DNA of 49,355 nucleotides from Phycisphaerales bacterium (GTDB lineage Bacteria; Planctomycetota; Phycisphaerae; Phycisphaerales; UBA1924), in NCBI GenBank assembly GCA_016741915.1, contig JACVCS010000021.1:1-49355 (forward strand), in the 5' to 3' direction. This document shows positions 42,879 through 49,355 of the stretch, piece after piece; position 1 is the first letter of the stretch, and every line of letters begins with the position of its first letter. Made by a program: the position numbers and the translations under genes. A model generated the notes under the pieces. The model did no database searches, had not been told where the DNA came from, and saw only the letters and a program-made list of their open reading frames with translations.

Positions 42879-43298
42879 TCAGACCGCCACGCGGCGACCG
42901 ACCATCCGGCAACGCACCGGCATCTTCATCGCCATACGCATGAAGGCCTGCTTCGCCACCGTCTCCGTCACGCCCGCCAGCTCGAACAGCATCGTGCCGG
43001 GCTTGATCCGCGCCGCCCAGTACTCCACCTCGGCCTTACCGGTACCCATTCGGGTTTCCAGCGGCTTCTTCGAGATCGGCTTGTCCGGGAAGACGCGGAT
43101 GAACAGCTTGCCCTCCCGCTTCAGCAGGTGCATCGCCGCGATACGACCGGCCTCGATCACCTTGCCCGGCAGCCAGCAGCCCTCGAGGGCCTGCAGGCCA
43201 TAGTCACCGTACGCAACATAGTTGCCCTTGGTGGCCTTGCGGTCCCGGCAACGCCGGAACTCTTTGCGGTGCTTGACTCGTTTGGGCATCAGCGCCAT
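42879..43298 (-). CDS. rplP: Large-subunit ribosomal protein uL16
   Basis: uL16 helps shape the A site. MALMPKRVKHRKEFR, NYVAYGDYGLQALEGCWLPG and KPLETRMGTGKAEVEYW are conserved. The length of 139 residues is typical. Confidence 0.97.
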   Translation of the reverse strand: MALMPKRVKHRKEFRRCRDRKATKGNYVAYGDYGLQALEGCWLPGKVIEAGRIAAMHLLKREGKLFIRVFPDKPISKKPLETRMGTGKAEVEYWAARIKPGTMLFELAGVTETVAKQAFMRMAMKMPVRCRMVGRRVAV

Positions 43299-43320
43299 GA
43301 CACGGTCTCCACATCTCGAT

Positions 43321-43337
43321 GACTGACAAAGTCAGTC
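43321..43337. repeat. Perfect small inverted repeat in the rplP-rpsC gap
   Basis: GACTGAC and GTCAGTC with an AAA loop form a 7-bp hairpin, 23 bp upstream of the rplP start codon in transcript direction. It could be a pause or regulatory hairpin, and its GACT motif matches the period-4 tract at 38385. Confidence 0.55.
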
Positions 43338-43405
43338 GTGATCTCTGTTCGTTCAATCCACACAACCAACCGAAACTCAATCCAACCCAACCCACCCCGC
43401 TCCGC

Positions 43406-44116
43406 TTACCGACGCCCGCGGGCCTTCGTCCGACCACCAGCGGCGATCGGCTCGCTCGGGGCCTGCTCCGTCGTCTCGGCCTCGTACAGACCCTTGAAGA
43501 TCCACACCTTGCAGCCGATGGCGCCGTAGCTCATGAACGCCTCAGTAAAGCCGTAGTCGATGTTCGCCTGCAGCGTGCTCAGGGGCAGCGAGCCCTGGCG
43601 AACGTCCGCGGTGCGGCTCATCTCAGCCCCGCCCAGACGACCGGCCAGAACAATCCACACGCCCTTGGCCCCCGCGGCCATCACCGCGTCAGCCTTCATC
43701 TTCATCGCACGGCGGAACGCAACACGCTTCCGCAACTGCTCGCAAACGCCCTCAGCAACCAGCTGAGCGTCGGTGTCGGGGTTCTTCACCTCCATGATGG
43801 AGATCGAAACCTTCCGGCCCGTCATGTACTGCAGTTCTTCAGTCAGGCGGTCAACCTCGGCGCCCTTCGGCCCGATGACCAGGCCCGGACGCGCCGACTT
43901 GATGATCACCTTCAGCTCTTCACGCGTGCGCTCGATGTGCACGTCGCTCACGGCCGCGAACGGGGGCTTGCGGTTCAGACGCGAGTCGATGAACTTGCGA
44001 ATCTTGTAATCCTCGACCAGCAGCTCGCCGAACAGCGCCTTCGGCGCGTACCAGCGGCTCCGGTGAGGCTCCGTGATCCCGACCCGCAAACCGTATGGAT
44101 GAGTTTTCTGACCCAT
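43406..44116 (-). CDS. rpsC: Small-subunit ribosomal protein uS3
   Basis: uS3 lines the mRNA entry channel and has helicase function. MGQKTHPYGLRVGITEPHRS, KH-domain segments around IERTREELKVIIKSARPGLV and IGPKGAEVDRLTEELQ, and AMKMKADAVMAAGAKGVWIV are conserved. ATG 44116 gives 236 residues; the upstream frame has no homology. The C-terminus ends in a Thr/Lys/Arg tail. Confidence 0.97.
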   Translation of the reverse strand: MGQKTHPYGLRVGITEPHRSRWYAPKALFGELLVEDYKIRKFIDSRLNRKPPFAAVSDVHIERTREELKVIIKSARPGLVIGPKGAEVDRLTEELQYMTGRKVSISIMEVKNPDTDAQLVAEGVCEQLRKRVAFRRAMKMKADAVMAAGAKGVWIVLAGRLGGAEMSRTADVRQGSLPLSTLQANIDYGFTEAFMSYGAIGCKVWIFKGLYEAETTEQAPSEPIAAGGRTKARGRR

Positions 44117-44198
44117 GGTGTTCTTCTTTTCCGTGTTCGACAAACCCGTCTTCGACCGAACTCTCACTCCCCCCGATGTCCTTGCAACCCGCCTCGGC

Positions 44199-44750
44199 TT
44201 ACTTCTCTTCGAGCGAGACCACGATGTGGCTCATCCGCTTGAGGATCTGGTGCGCACGCCCGCGGTCCTTCTGATGGAACCGCTTGATCACCGGGCCCTT
44301 GTCCACGGTGCTCTCGCAGACCGTCAGACGGTTGGTGTCGGCCTTCGCCTGCTCCGCGTCCGCGAAGGCGCCCTGCAGGGCCTTCTTCACGTCCACCGCC
44401 GCACGCTTCGTGGTGAAGGTCAGCAGGTTCGACGCGGTGATGTAGTCCTTGCCGCGGATCAGGTCCGTCAGCAGCGCCGCCTTGCGGGGCGAGCCGCGAT
44501 GGAACTTGAAGACGCAGGTGAACCGCGCGATCTGCCCGGCCTCAACACCCAGCACCTCGGCCAGGCGGTTGATCTTGTCCGCCGTGCACCGCGGGTGGTC
44601 GCTGCCACGCATCCAGTTCCGCAGCGCCGACTCCGCCTTGCTCTGGTTCGACAGGCCCTTGCCCGGCTCGATCAGCGCAGAGGCCAGCGTCTCGACGCTC
44701 GCGCCCTTGTCCTTCATCACTTTCGTCAGCTTCTTCCCGGAGATCCGCAC
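44199..44750 (-). CDS. rplV: Ribosomal protein uL22 fused to an N-terminal XRE-like helix-turn-helix domain
   Basis: The C-terminal part from about residue 76 is uL22: RGSPRKAALLTDLIRGK, TFTTKRAAVDVKKALQGAFA and RAHQILKRMSHIVVSL match, and it should line the exit tunnel. The N-terminal 75 residues are extra. They read as an XRE/Cro-type domain: LTKVMKDKGASVETLASAL (helices 1 and 2), SALRNWMRGSDHP (like the SRWERGKRNP turn) and ADKINRLAEVLGVEAGQI (terminal helix). The length is 183 against about 110 usual. There is no stop or start between the parts, and the start ATG 44750 is the only fitting one. Fusion may allow autoregulation or only stabilise assembly. Confidence 0.93.
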   Translation of the reverse strand: MRISGKKLTKVMKDKGASVETLASALIEPGKGLSNQSKAESALRNWMRGSDHPRCTADKINRLAEVLGVEAGQIARFTCVFKFHRGSPRKAALLTDLIRGKDYITASNLLTFTTKRAAVDVKKALQGAFADAEQAKADTNRLTVCESTVDKGPVIKRFHQKDRGRAHQILKRMSHIVVSLEEK

Positions 44751-44879
44751 GGTTGTGCCTTTCGATTCGGTGCTGTCGTCGATTCAGGAACGCTCTTGCG
44801 ACCGTCCCATACGCCTCACCCTGACCTCTCCGTCACGCAGATCTTGTCATCCGCATTCCGCAGGGCCATGCAGGCCTGA

Positions 44880-45194
44880 TTACTTCTTCGTCGGCGCCGG
44901 TGCCGCCACCTTCGCGCCGTCAGAGAGACCTTCCTTCTTGTTCGTGTGACCCTTGAACGTCCGCGTCGGAGAGAACTCGCCGAGCTTGTGCCCGACCATG
45001 TCTTCCGTCACGAACACGTCCAGGAACGCACGACCGTTGTGGACCTTGAACACGTGTCCCACAAACTCGGGGACGATGGTGCACGCCCGGCGCCACGTCT
45101 TCAGCGGCTCCTTCTTGCCCATCTGGTTCAGCTTCTCCACCCGGCGGTAGAGACGCTCGTCAACGAACGGACCTTTCTTCAAGCTGCGGCTCAT
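44880..45194 (-). CDS. rpsS: Small-subunit ribosomal protein uS19
   Basis: uS19 is a 30S head protein in contact with uS13. [39 protein letters not shown] and [16 protein letters not shown] are conserved. ATG 45194 gives 104 residues; the open frame upstream adds 23 unlike the family. Confidence 0.97.
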   Translation of the reverse strand: MSRSLKKGPFVDERLYRRVEKLNQMGKKEPLKTWRRACTIVPEFVGHVFKVHNGRAFLDVFVTEDMVGHKLGEFSPTRTFKGHTNKKEGLSDGAKVAAPAPTKK

Positions 45195-45276
45195 ATGGCT
45201 TTCTCTTCTTGCTTCTGCTGATGCCGAATGCTCTGTTTCAAACCTTTCGCCCACCCCGATCAATCACCCTCGATGC

Positions 45277-46134
45277 TTACTTGCTCACCAGGCCGTACCG
45301 CTTGCTCACGCGGCGACGGACAATGAGCTGCGTCGAGTGCTTCCGCTTCTTGCGCGTCCGGCCACCCTTCGCCAGAACGCCCGTCGGACCGCAAGGCGGG
45401 CGGTTGCCCTTGCTGCGACCCGAACCACCACCCAGCGGGTGGGCGTTGTGGCTCTTCGCCACACCACGCGTGATCGGACGACGGCCCAGGTGACGCATAC
45501 GACCGGCCTTGCCCCAGCGGACGTTCTGCTGGTCGGAGTTACCGACCTCGCCGATCGTCGCCCGGCAATCGATGTGCACCATGCGCGTTTCGCCCGAGGG
45601 CAGAACCAGCGTGGCGTAGTTGCCTTCTTTGTTGCTCAGCATCGCGTACATGCCCGCGGAGCGGCACATCTGCCCGCCCTTGCCCGCCGTCAGCTCCACG
45701 CAGTGGACCTGAAGACCCGTGGGGATGTACCGCAGCGGCATGCAGTTGCCGACCTTCGGCTCGATCGGCGAATCGCTGCTCATCACGCTGTCGCCGGGCT
45801 TGATGCCCATCGGCGCCAGGATGTACCGCTTCACGCCGTCGGTGTACTGCACCAGCGCGATGTGCGCCGTGCGGTTGGGGTCGTACTCGACGCCCACCAC
45901 GCTGCCGGCGATGTCCTTTCGGTCGATCCGCTTCCAGTCGATCACGCGGTACAGACGCTTCGCGCCGCCGCCGCGACCACGCGAAACGATCTTGCCGTGG
46001 TGGTTGCGACCACCCTTCTTCGGCAGCGGAGCCAGCAGCGACTTCTGCGGCTTCGTCTTGGTCACCTCGGTGTTGAGGTTCACCGAGCTGAACCGACGCC
46101 CGGCGCTCGTCTTGTCATAAATGCGGATCGGCAT
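45277..46134 (-). CDS. rplB: Large-subunit ribosomal protein uL2
   Basis: uL2 is essential for peptidyl transfer. GRNHHGKIVSRGRGGGAKRL, VVGVEYDPNRTAHIALVQY, PTGLQVHCVELTAGKGGQM, and the active-site region VAKSHNAHPLGGGSGRS with its conserved His are present. ATG 46134 gives 285 residues, near the usual 275. The gap to rplW contains a period-7 repeat. Confidence 0.97.
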   Translation of the reverse strand: MPIRIYDKTSAGRRFSSVNLNTEVTKTKPQKSLLAPLPKKGGRNHHGKIVSRGRGGGAKRLYRVIDWKRIDRKDIAGSVVGVEYDPNRTAHIALVQYTDGVKRYILAPMGIKPGDSVMSSDSPIEPKVGNCMPLRYIPTGLQVHCVELTAGKGGQMCRSAGMYAMLSNKEGNYATLVLPSGETRMVHIDCRATIGEVGNSDQQNVRWGKAGRMRHLGRRPITRGVAKSHNAHPLGGGSGRSKGNRPPCGPTGVLAKGGRTRKKRKHSTQLIVRRRVSKRYGLVSK

Positions 46135-46188
46135 GGGTATCTCTTTACGTGCCGCGGACCAAAGCCCGCAAACAGTCAAATCTCGTTT

Positions 46189-46220
46189 GCCTAATGCCTA
46201 GTGCCTAATGCCTAGTGCCT
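46189..46220. repeat. Period-7 tandem repeat in the rplB-rplW gap
   Basis: Units GCCTAAT and GCCTAGT alternate twice (46189-46216), giving an exact 14-bp tandem duplication, followed by a partial unit GCCT. The tract ends 14 bp before the rplW stop. Confidence 0.85.
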
Positions 46221-46233
46221 TCTTCCTACTCAC

Positions 46234-46512
46234 TCACACCAACTCGATGGTCTGACCCTCGGCCAAACGCACGTGCGCCAGCTTCGTGATCTTCCCGTCG
46301 ACCTTGCCGTAGCGGTACATGCGGTCACGCGCCTTGCGAACCTGCGTGTTGACCTTCACGACCTTCACCTTGTACAGCGACTCGACCGCCTTCTTGATGT
46401 CGTCCTTGCTCGCGCGAAGGTCGACCTGGAACGAGTAACGCCCCTGATCGTTCGAGGCGATCGTGCTCTTCTCAGTCAGCAGCGGCTTCTTGATGACGTA
46501 CGTGGAATCCAT
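46234..46512 (-). CDS. rplW: Large-subunit ribosomal protein uL23
   Basis: uL23 is the exit-tunnel docking site for trigger factor and SRP. YVIKKPLLTEKSTIAS, YSFQVDLRASKDDIKKAVES and VKVVKVNTQVRKARDRMYR are conserved. The length of 92 residues is normal. Confidence 0.96.
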   Translation of the reverse strand: MDSTYVIKKPLLTEKSTIASNDQGRYSFQVDLRASKDDIKKAVESLYKVKVVKVNTQVRKARDRMYRYGKVDGKITKLAHVRLAEGQTIELV

Positions 46513-46515
46513 GGA

Positions 46516-47202
46516 TTACTTCACCTCCGCCTTCGAAGCGCCCATCGGCTTCAGCTTCGCGTCCTTGCCCGTCTGCGACGTCGGACCCTTCAGCCACGCC
46601 TCGAGCTCCGCCTTCCCGATCACCAGGAAACGATTGTTCAGCATCTGGAAGCAGTTCAGCGAGTCCACCGAGCACAACTCGACCGCGTCAACGTTGCGGG
46701 CCGCCATGCGGGTGTTCTCCTCCGTCTTCGGCAGGGCGATCAACGCGCTCTTCTCGGCCTTGATAGCCTCGAGGAAGTTGATGAAGTCCTTCGTCTTCGG
46801 AGCCTTCATCGACAGGCTGTCGATCACGCGAACCTCGCCGTCGAGCAGCTTGCTCAGCAGCGCGTTGCGGTTGGCCTTGCGGCGCATCTTCTTGGGCATG
46901 TCCAGGCGGTAATCCTCGCGGACCCGCTTCTTGGAGTGGCCGTGACCACCGCCGCGGAAGATGTTGCTCTTCTTATCGCCGTGACGGGCGTTGCCCGTGC
47001 CCTTCTGCTTGTAGATCTTGCGGGTCGAGCCCTCAACCTCGCGGCGGTTCTTCGTCCGCGCCGAACCCTGACGGGTGTTGGCGTGGTAGCGCACGTACGC
47101 CTGCTTGATCAGCGCGGGGATCAACGCCCCACCGAGGGACTGCTCGTCGATGGTCAGTTGCCCAACCTGCGAGCCTTGCATGTTCAAGACGGGGACTTGC
47201 AT
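46516..47202 (-). CDS. rplD: Large-subunit ribosomal protein uL4
   Basis: uL4 reaches into the exit tunnel and in E. coli represses the S10 operon by binding its leader. RQGSARTKNRREVEGSTRKI, KQKGTGNARHGDKKSNIFRG and HGHSKKRVREDYRLDMPKKM are conserved. ATG 47202 has AAGGAGA upstream and gives 228 residues. The gene is preceded by a 527-bp structured gap, unusual because rplC and rplD are normally adjacent. Confidence 0.97.
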   Translation of the reverse strand: MQVPVLNMQGSQVGQLTIDEQSLGGALIPALIKQAYVRYHANTRQGSARTKNRREVEGSTRKIYKQKGTGNARHGDKKSNIFRGGGHGHSKKRVREDYRLDMPKKMRRKANRNALLSKLLDGEVRVIDSLSMKAPKTKDFINFLEAIKAEKSALIALPKTEENTRMAARNVDAVELCSVDSLNCFQMLNNRFLVIGKAELEAWLKGPTSQTGKDAKLKPMGASKAEVK

Positions 47203-47729
47203 AAGTCTCCTTCTCGTCTGACGCCTCACCAGCGACCGGGGCTTGAACGTTGCCCTCAGTGCCGGCGCTTCCCGGATGCTCCGCCGACGGGCCCTTTGCC
47301 CGCCGATGCTCCGGTGTGCTTCGCCTATCCGCCTCGCTCCGATTGCCCCGTGGTCCGCTGGTTCAACCAGCGGTCCCGGTGGGCCGACGGATGGAAAGGT
47401 CCGTCGGGAGCTGAGGAAGGAATCGACTCGGCCGTCTCCGTCGGTCTCAGGCTTGCGCCCTGCTCCGACGGTCTATCAACCTGTTCTCGTCCGGCGGTTG
47501 TCTCTCCGCAAGGCTTGCACCTCGCCGGGTCGACCCTTCCGAACCCGAAGGCCGCTTTTCCGTGCGGCCGTCGGCTTATCTCTCACCCACCAACCCCAAC
47601 CATCTCGGTCCAACCATCTCGTCCCAACCCGTGTTGATCCGACGCCGGATCGGGCTGGGCCTCGATGATAGGCACCCACCAACTCCGAGTCACGCCGACC
47701 CGGCCACCCCACCACCCCATCATTCATCC
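47203..47729 (-). ncRNA. Structured 527-bp rplC-rplD gap, candidate cis-regulatory RNA
   Basis: No coding frame here looks real. Read as transcript (minus strand), the region can form stems at 47355-47373 (9 bp), 47384-47407 (8 bp, 8-base loop), 47438-47471 (7 bp enclosing a GCAA-capped inner stem), 47491-47528 (6 bp) and 47550-47569 (6 bp). The 7-mer CCGACGG occurs at 47284, 47384 and 47465, and its complement CCGTCGG at 47401, 47438 and 47568, so mutually exclusive pairings are possible. A GTGG-headed palindrome lies at 47350-47373. A leader switching rplD expression is one explanation; a degenerate repeat element is another. Confidence 0.45.
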
Positions 47730-48410
47730 TCAGGCCTTGGCCTTCTTCGCCTTCGAGCGGTACAACCGCACCGCGTGGCGGACCTGGACCAGACCGTTCG
47801 CCGCACCGGGGACGGTGCCCTTGATCAGCGCCAGGCCGTTCTCGGCATCAATCCGAACCAGCTCGATCGACCGGCACGTGCAACGCACGTCGCCCATGTG
47901 ACCGGCCATTTTCTTGCCCTTCTTCAGACCACCACCGAAACCACGGTTCGAGCAAAGCGAGCCGATGGAGCCGGGGGAGCGGTGCTTACGTTCGGTGCCG
48001 TGCGAGGCGAACATGCCCTTGAAGTGCCAACGCTTCATGACACCCTGGAAGCCCTTACCCTTCGTCCGGCCGATCACGTCGACGAACTTGGTGCCCTCGA
48101 GGTCCTTGACCGTCAGCACCTGGCCCAGCGTGTACTTGCTCGCCTCTTCGGGCGTGCAGCGGAACTCGCGGTGGTAACGCTTGGGGGCCGAGCCCGCCTT
48201 CGCGTCGTGACCGATCTCCGGTTGCGTGCTGTTGCGGGCCTTAATGTCGCCGAAGCCGAGCTGCACGGCCGAATAGCCGTCCTTCTCAACCGTGCGGATC
48301 TGTGTCACAACGCAGGGCCCAACGCGAACGACCGTCACGGGCAGATTGACGCCGTCAGCGGTGTAGACGCGGGTCATGCCAACTTTGGTACCGAGGAGCA
48401 TAAAAGCCAT
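47730..48410 (-). CDS. rplC: Large-subunit ribosomal protein uL3
   Basis: uL3 is an early-assembly 50S protein. MLLGTKVGMTRVYTADGVNL at the start, the family motif FVDVIGRTKGKGFQGVMKRW, and GSIGSLCSNRGFGGGLKKGK in the core are conserved. The length of 226 residues is normal. It is followed by a 527-bp structured gap before rplD. Confidence 0.97.
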   Translation of the reverse strand: MAFMLLGTKVGMTRVYTADGVNLPVTVVRVGPCVVTQIRTVEKDGYSAVQLGFGDIKARNSTQPEIGHDAKAGSAPKRYHREFRCTPEEASKYTLGQVLTVKDLEGTKFVDVIGRTKGKGFQGVMKRWHFKGMFASHGTERKHRSPGSIGSLCSNRGFGGGLKKGKKMAGHMGDVRCTCRSIELVRIDAENGLALIKGTVPGAANGLVQVRHAVRLYRSKAKKAKA

Positions 48411-48522
48411 GGTTCACCTGAGATCAAAGGAGGGATCAGGGTTTGAAACGCCCAAAGCCAAGGCCGAGGGCGGAAGCACCACCAAGGTGCCAGAACGGGC
48501 AGGAACAGAAGTCTCTGAATCA

Positions 48523-48550
48523 CTGGTGCCCGATGCCCAGTGTCCAGTGC
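48523..48550. repeat. Period-7 tandem repeat in the rplC-rpsJ gap
   Basis: Four 7-bp units CTGGTGC, CCGATGC, CCAGTGT and CCAGTGC follow one another. The tract ends 6 bp before the rpsJ stop and resembles the repeat in the rplB-rplW gap. Confidence 0.75.
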
Positions 48551-48556
48551 CTTCTT

Positions 48557-48865
48557 TCAGGCCTTGATCTTAATGAAAACGCCCGCGGGGACCACGAGGC
48601 GGTTCAGGGCCTCGACCGTGCGGGCGTTGGGTTCGACGATATCGATGATGCGCTTGTGCGTGCGGATCTCAAACTGCTCGCGGCTCTTCTTGTCAATGAA
48701 CGGCGAACGCAGAACCGTGTACCGCTCGATGCGCGTGGGCAGCGGGACCGGGCCGACCACCTTCGCGTTGGTGCGTTTGGCGTTGTCGACGATCTCCTTC
48801 GCGGAGGCGTCGAGGGCCATGTGGTCGTAGGCTTCCATCCTGATTCGAATCTTGCCACCGGTCAT
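48557..48865 (-). CDS. rpsJ: Small-subunit ribosomal protein uS10
   Basis: uS10 is a 30S head protein and, with NusB, part of antitermination complexes. [40 protein letters not shown] and [20 protein letters not shown] are conserved. ATG 48865 gives 102 residues, the usual length. This is the first gene of the supercluster; its leader and promoter lie upstream. tuf and fusA are not present before it in the window. Confidence 0.97.
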   Translation of the reverse strand: MTGGKIRIRMEAYDHMALDASAKEIVDNAKRTNAKVVGPVPLPTRIERYTVLRSPFIDKKSREQFEIRTHKRIIDIVEPNARTVEALNRLVVPAGVFIKIKA

Positions 48866-48933
48866 GGTTGGTTCCCGTTGAAGTTCTGCACGCCGACTGA
48901 TCACCTTCCGCGAAACACACTCTGGGTTGTCAG

Positions 48934-48985
48934 GCCCTTCTCACCCGATTCGCACCGGGCCCGGTTTTCACCGGAAAAGAAGGGC
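48934..48985 (-). promoter_or_regulatory. Leader hairpin upstream of rpsJ
   Basis: GCCCTTC (48934-48940) and GAAGGGC (48979-48985) form a 7-bp outer stem. It encloses a 5-bp hairpin CCGGT/ACCGG (48961-48974) and overlaps a palindrome ACCGGGCCCGGT. It lies 69-120 nt upstream of rpsJ, where S10-operon leaders are regulated in E. coli, but no direct homology is claimed. Confidence 0.4.
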
Positions 48986-49265
48986 ACGATACCCGCACCG
49001 AGGCCGCCTCCAAATCCGTGAGGTGGCACCCGGCTTCTTTGCAACCGGACCGAATCTGGGTCCGAAAGGCCTCACGTCCCGCGAGGCTCGCCGCACGGAA
49101 AATCCGCGTGGCGACAAAACCGCCCGCCAGAACGCCGGCGGGGAACCGGAACAATAGAGCCCGCACCCGCCCAGTCAAGGCCCCGCCCCAAATCCCGCGC
49201 CCCCCTTCCCAACGCTATCCTCCACCGGCCGTCCCGCCCTTTCCAAGCTGCCCGACCTTGCCGGC

Positions 49266-49294
49266 AGTATACCAAACATTCACCAGATTGTCCA
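49266..49294 (-). promoter_or_regulatory. Sigma70-type promoter, likely for the S10 operon
   Basis: On the minus strand TGGACA is followed after exactly 17 bases by TATACT, near-consensus -35 and -10 boxes. Transcription would begin near 49259 and give a leader of about 390 nt before rpsJ. It is the best promoter match seen in the window. Confidence 0.7.
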
Positions 49295-49355
49295 TGAACA
49301 TGCCAGCCCCCTCACCATCATCTACCCAGGCTTGCACCCAGACCAAGGGATTTCC

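Larger units (their letters stand above)
48866..49355. other. 490-bp region upstream of rpsJ
   Basis: No gene is visible. It contains a leader hairpin (48934-48985) and a promoter (49266-49294) in the rpsJ direction. The remaining sequence up to the window end shows only short open frames without family matches. Confidence 0.6.

Noticed and set aside
47465-47490. Minus-strand AGGTTGATAGACC resembling the 3' end of 23S rRNA
   Set aside because: Only this short stretch resembles rRNA; flanking conserved blocks such as the TACTAAT segment are missing.
46273-47637. A 454-codon plus-strand open frame across rplW, rplD and the structured gap
   Set aside because: It lies opposite two firm ribosomal genes and has low-complexity Arg/Leu composition.
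47476-47727. An 83-codon minus-strand frame in the rplC-rplD gap
   Set aside because: No start signal and Trp/Arg/Gly-rich composition; the DNA is better explained by RNA stems.
48930-49178. Short open frames upstream of rpsJ (including tuf-like expectation)
   Set aside because: None has a family match; no EF-Tu or EF-G residues were seen in any frame.

Overview
The window is a GC-rich bacterial chromosome segment that most resembles the Planctomycetota, probably class Phycisphaerae. This placement is inferred from gene character, not from a database search. Supporting signs are a Gram-negative LpxB, prepilin-like proteins with an R-A-FTL signature, small membrane proteins with a C-x2-C ... 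C-x2-C zinc ribbon around a YDL(S/R)G core, a long bL17 with an internal insertion, and ribosomal proteins with low-complexity tails. Shine-Dalgarno sequences are weak or absent at many genes. No tRNA, rRNA, CRISPR array or intact mobile element was recognised.

Positions 1-28800 carry mostly unlinked housekeeping and accessory genes. In order they are: 16S rRNA methyltransferase RsmG; a DinG/XPD-type iron-sulfur helicase; a convergent PD-(D/E)XK-like protein; a hypothetical protein; QueA; a membrane protein fused to a spermidine-synthase-like domain; phosphoglycerate mutase GpmI; a DRGH-motif secreted nuclease; an acyl-CoA desaturase; a response regulator with an HD-GYP phosphodiesterase; a four-gene pseudopilin cluster; a possible permuted papain-like protein; a plant-type ferredoxin-NADP reductase; a short-chain dehydrogenase; an ankyrin membrane protein; a PDZ protein; UDP-glucose dehydrogenase; a SYLF lipoprotein; a DUF1328 protein; LpxB; and a small lipoprotein.

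Positions 28800-29900 hold a charged hypothetical protein and a cysteine-rich lipoprotein.

Positions 29943-48865 are one long minus-strand S10-spc-alpha ribosomal supercluster. In transcription order: rpsJ, rplC, a 527-bp structured gap, rplD, rplW, rplB, rpsS, rplV, rpsC, rplP, rpmC, rpsQ, rplN, rplX, rplE, rpsN, rpsH, rplF, rplR, rpsE, rplO, secY, infA, rpmJ, rpsM, rpsK, two zinc-ribbon membrane proteins, rpoA, rplQ. Compared with the classical order, rpmD, adk, map and rpsD are missing. Terminator-like hairpins sit after rplO, infA, rpsK and rpoA, so the cluster is probably several transcription units. A good sigma70-like promoter lies about 400 bp upstream of rpsJ.

The most unusual features are: a uL22 whose first 75 residues look like an XRE/Cro-type helix-turn-helix domain; the rplC-rplD gap, which carries six copies of the complementary 7-mers CCGACGG/CCGTCGG and several stable stems; a short-form uS14 that has lost three of its four zinc ligands; two zinc-ribbon membrane proteins in the usual rpsD position; REP-like GTGG-headed palindromes; and short tandem repeats of period 4, 7 and 8 in several intergenic gaps.
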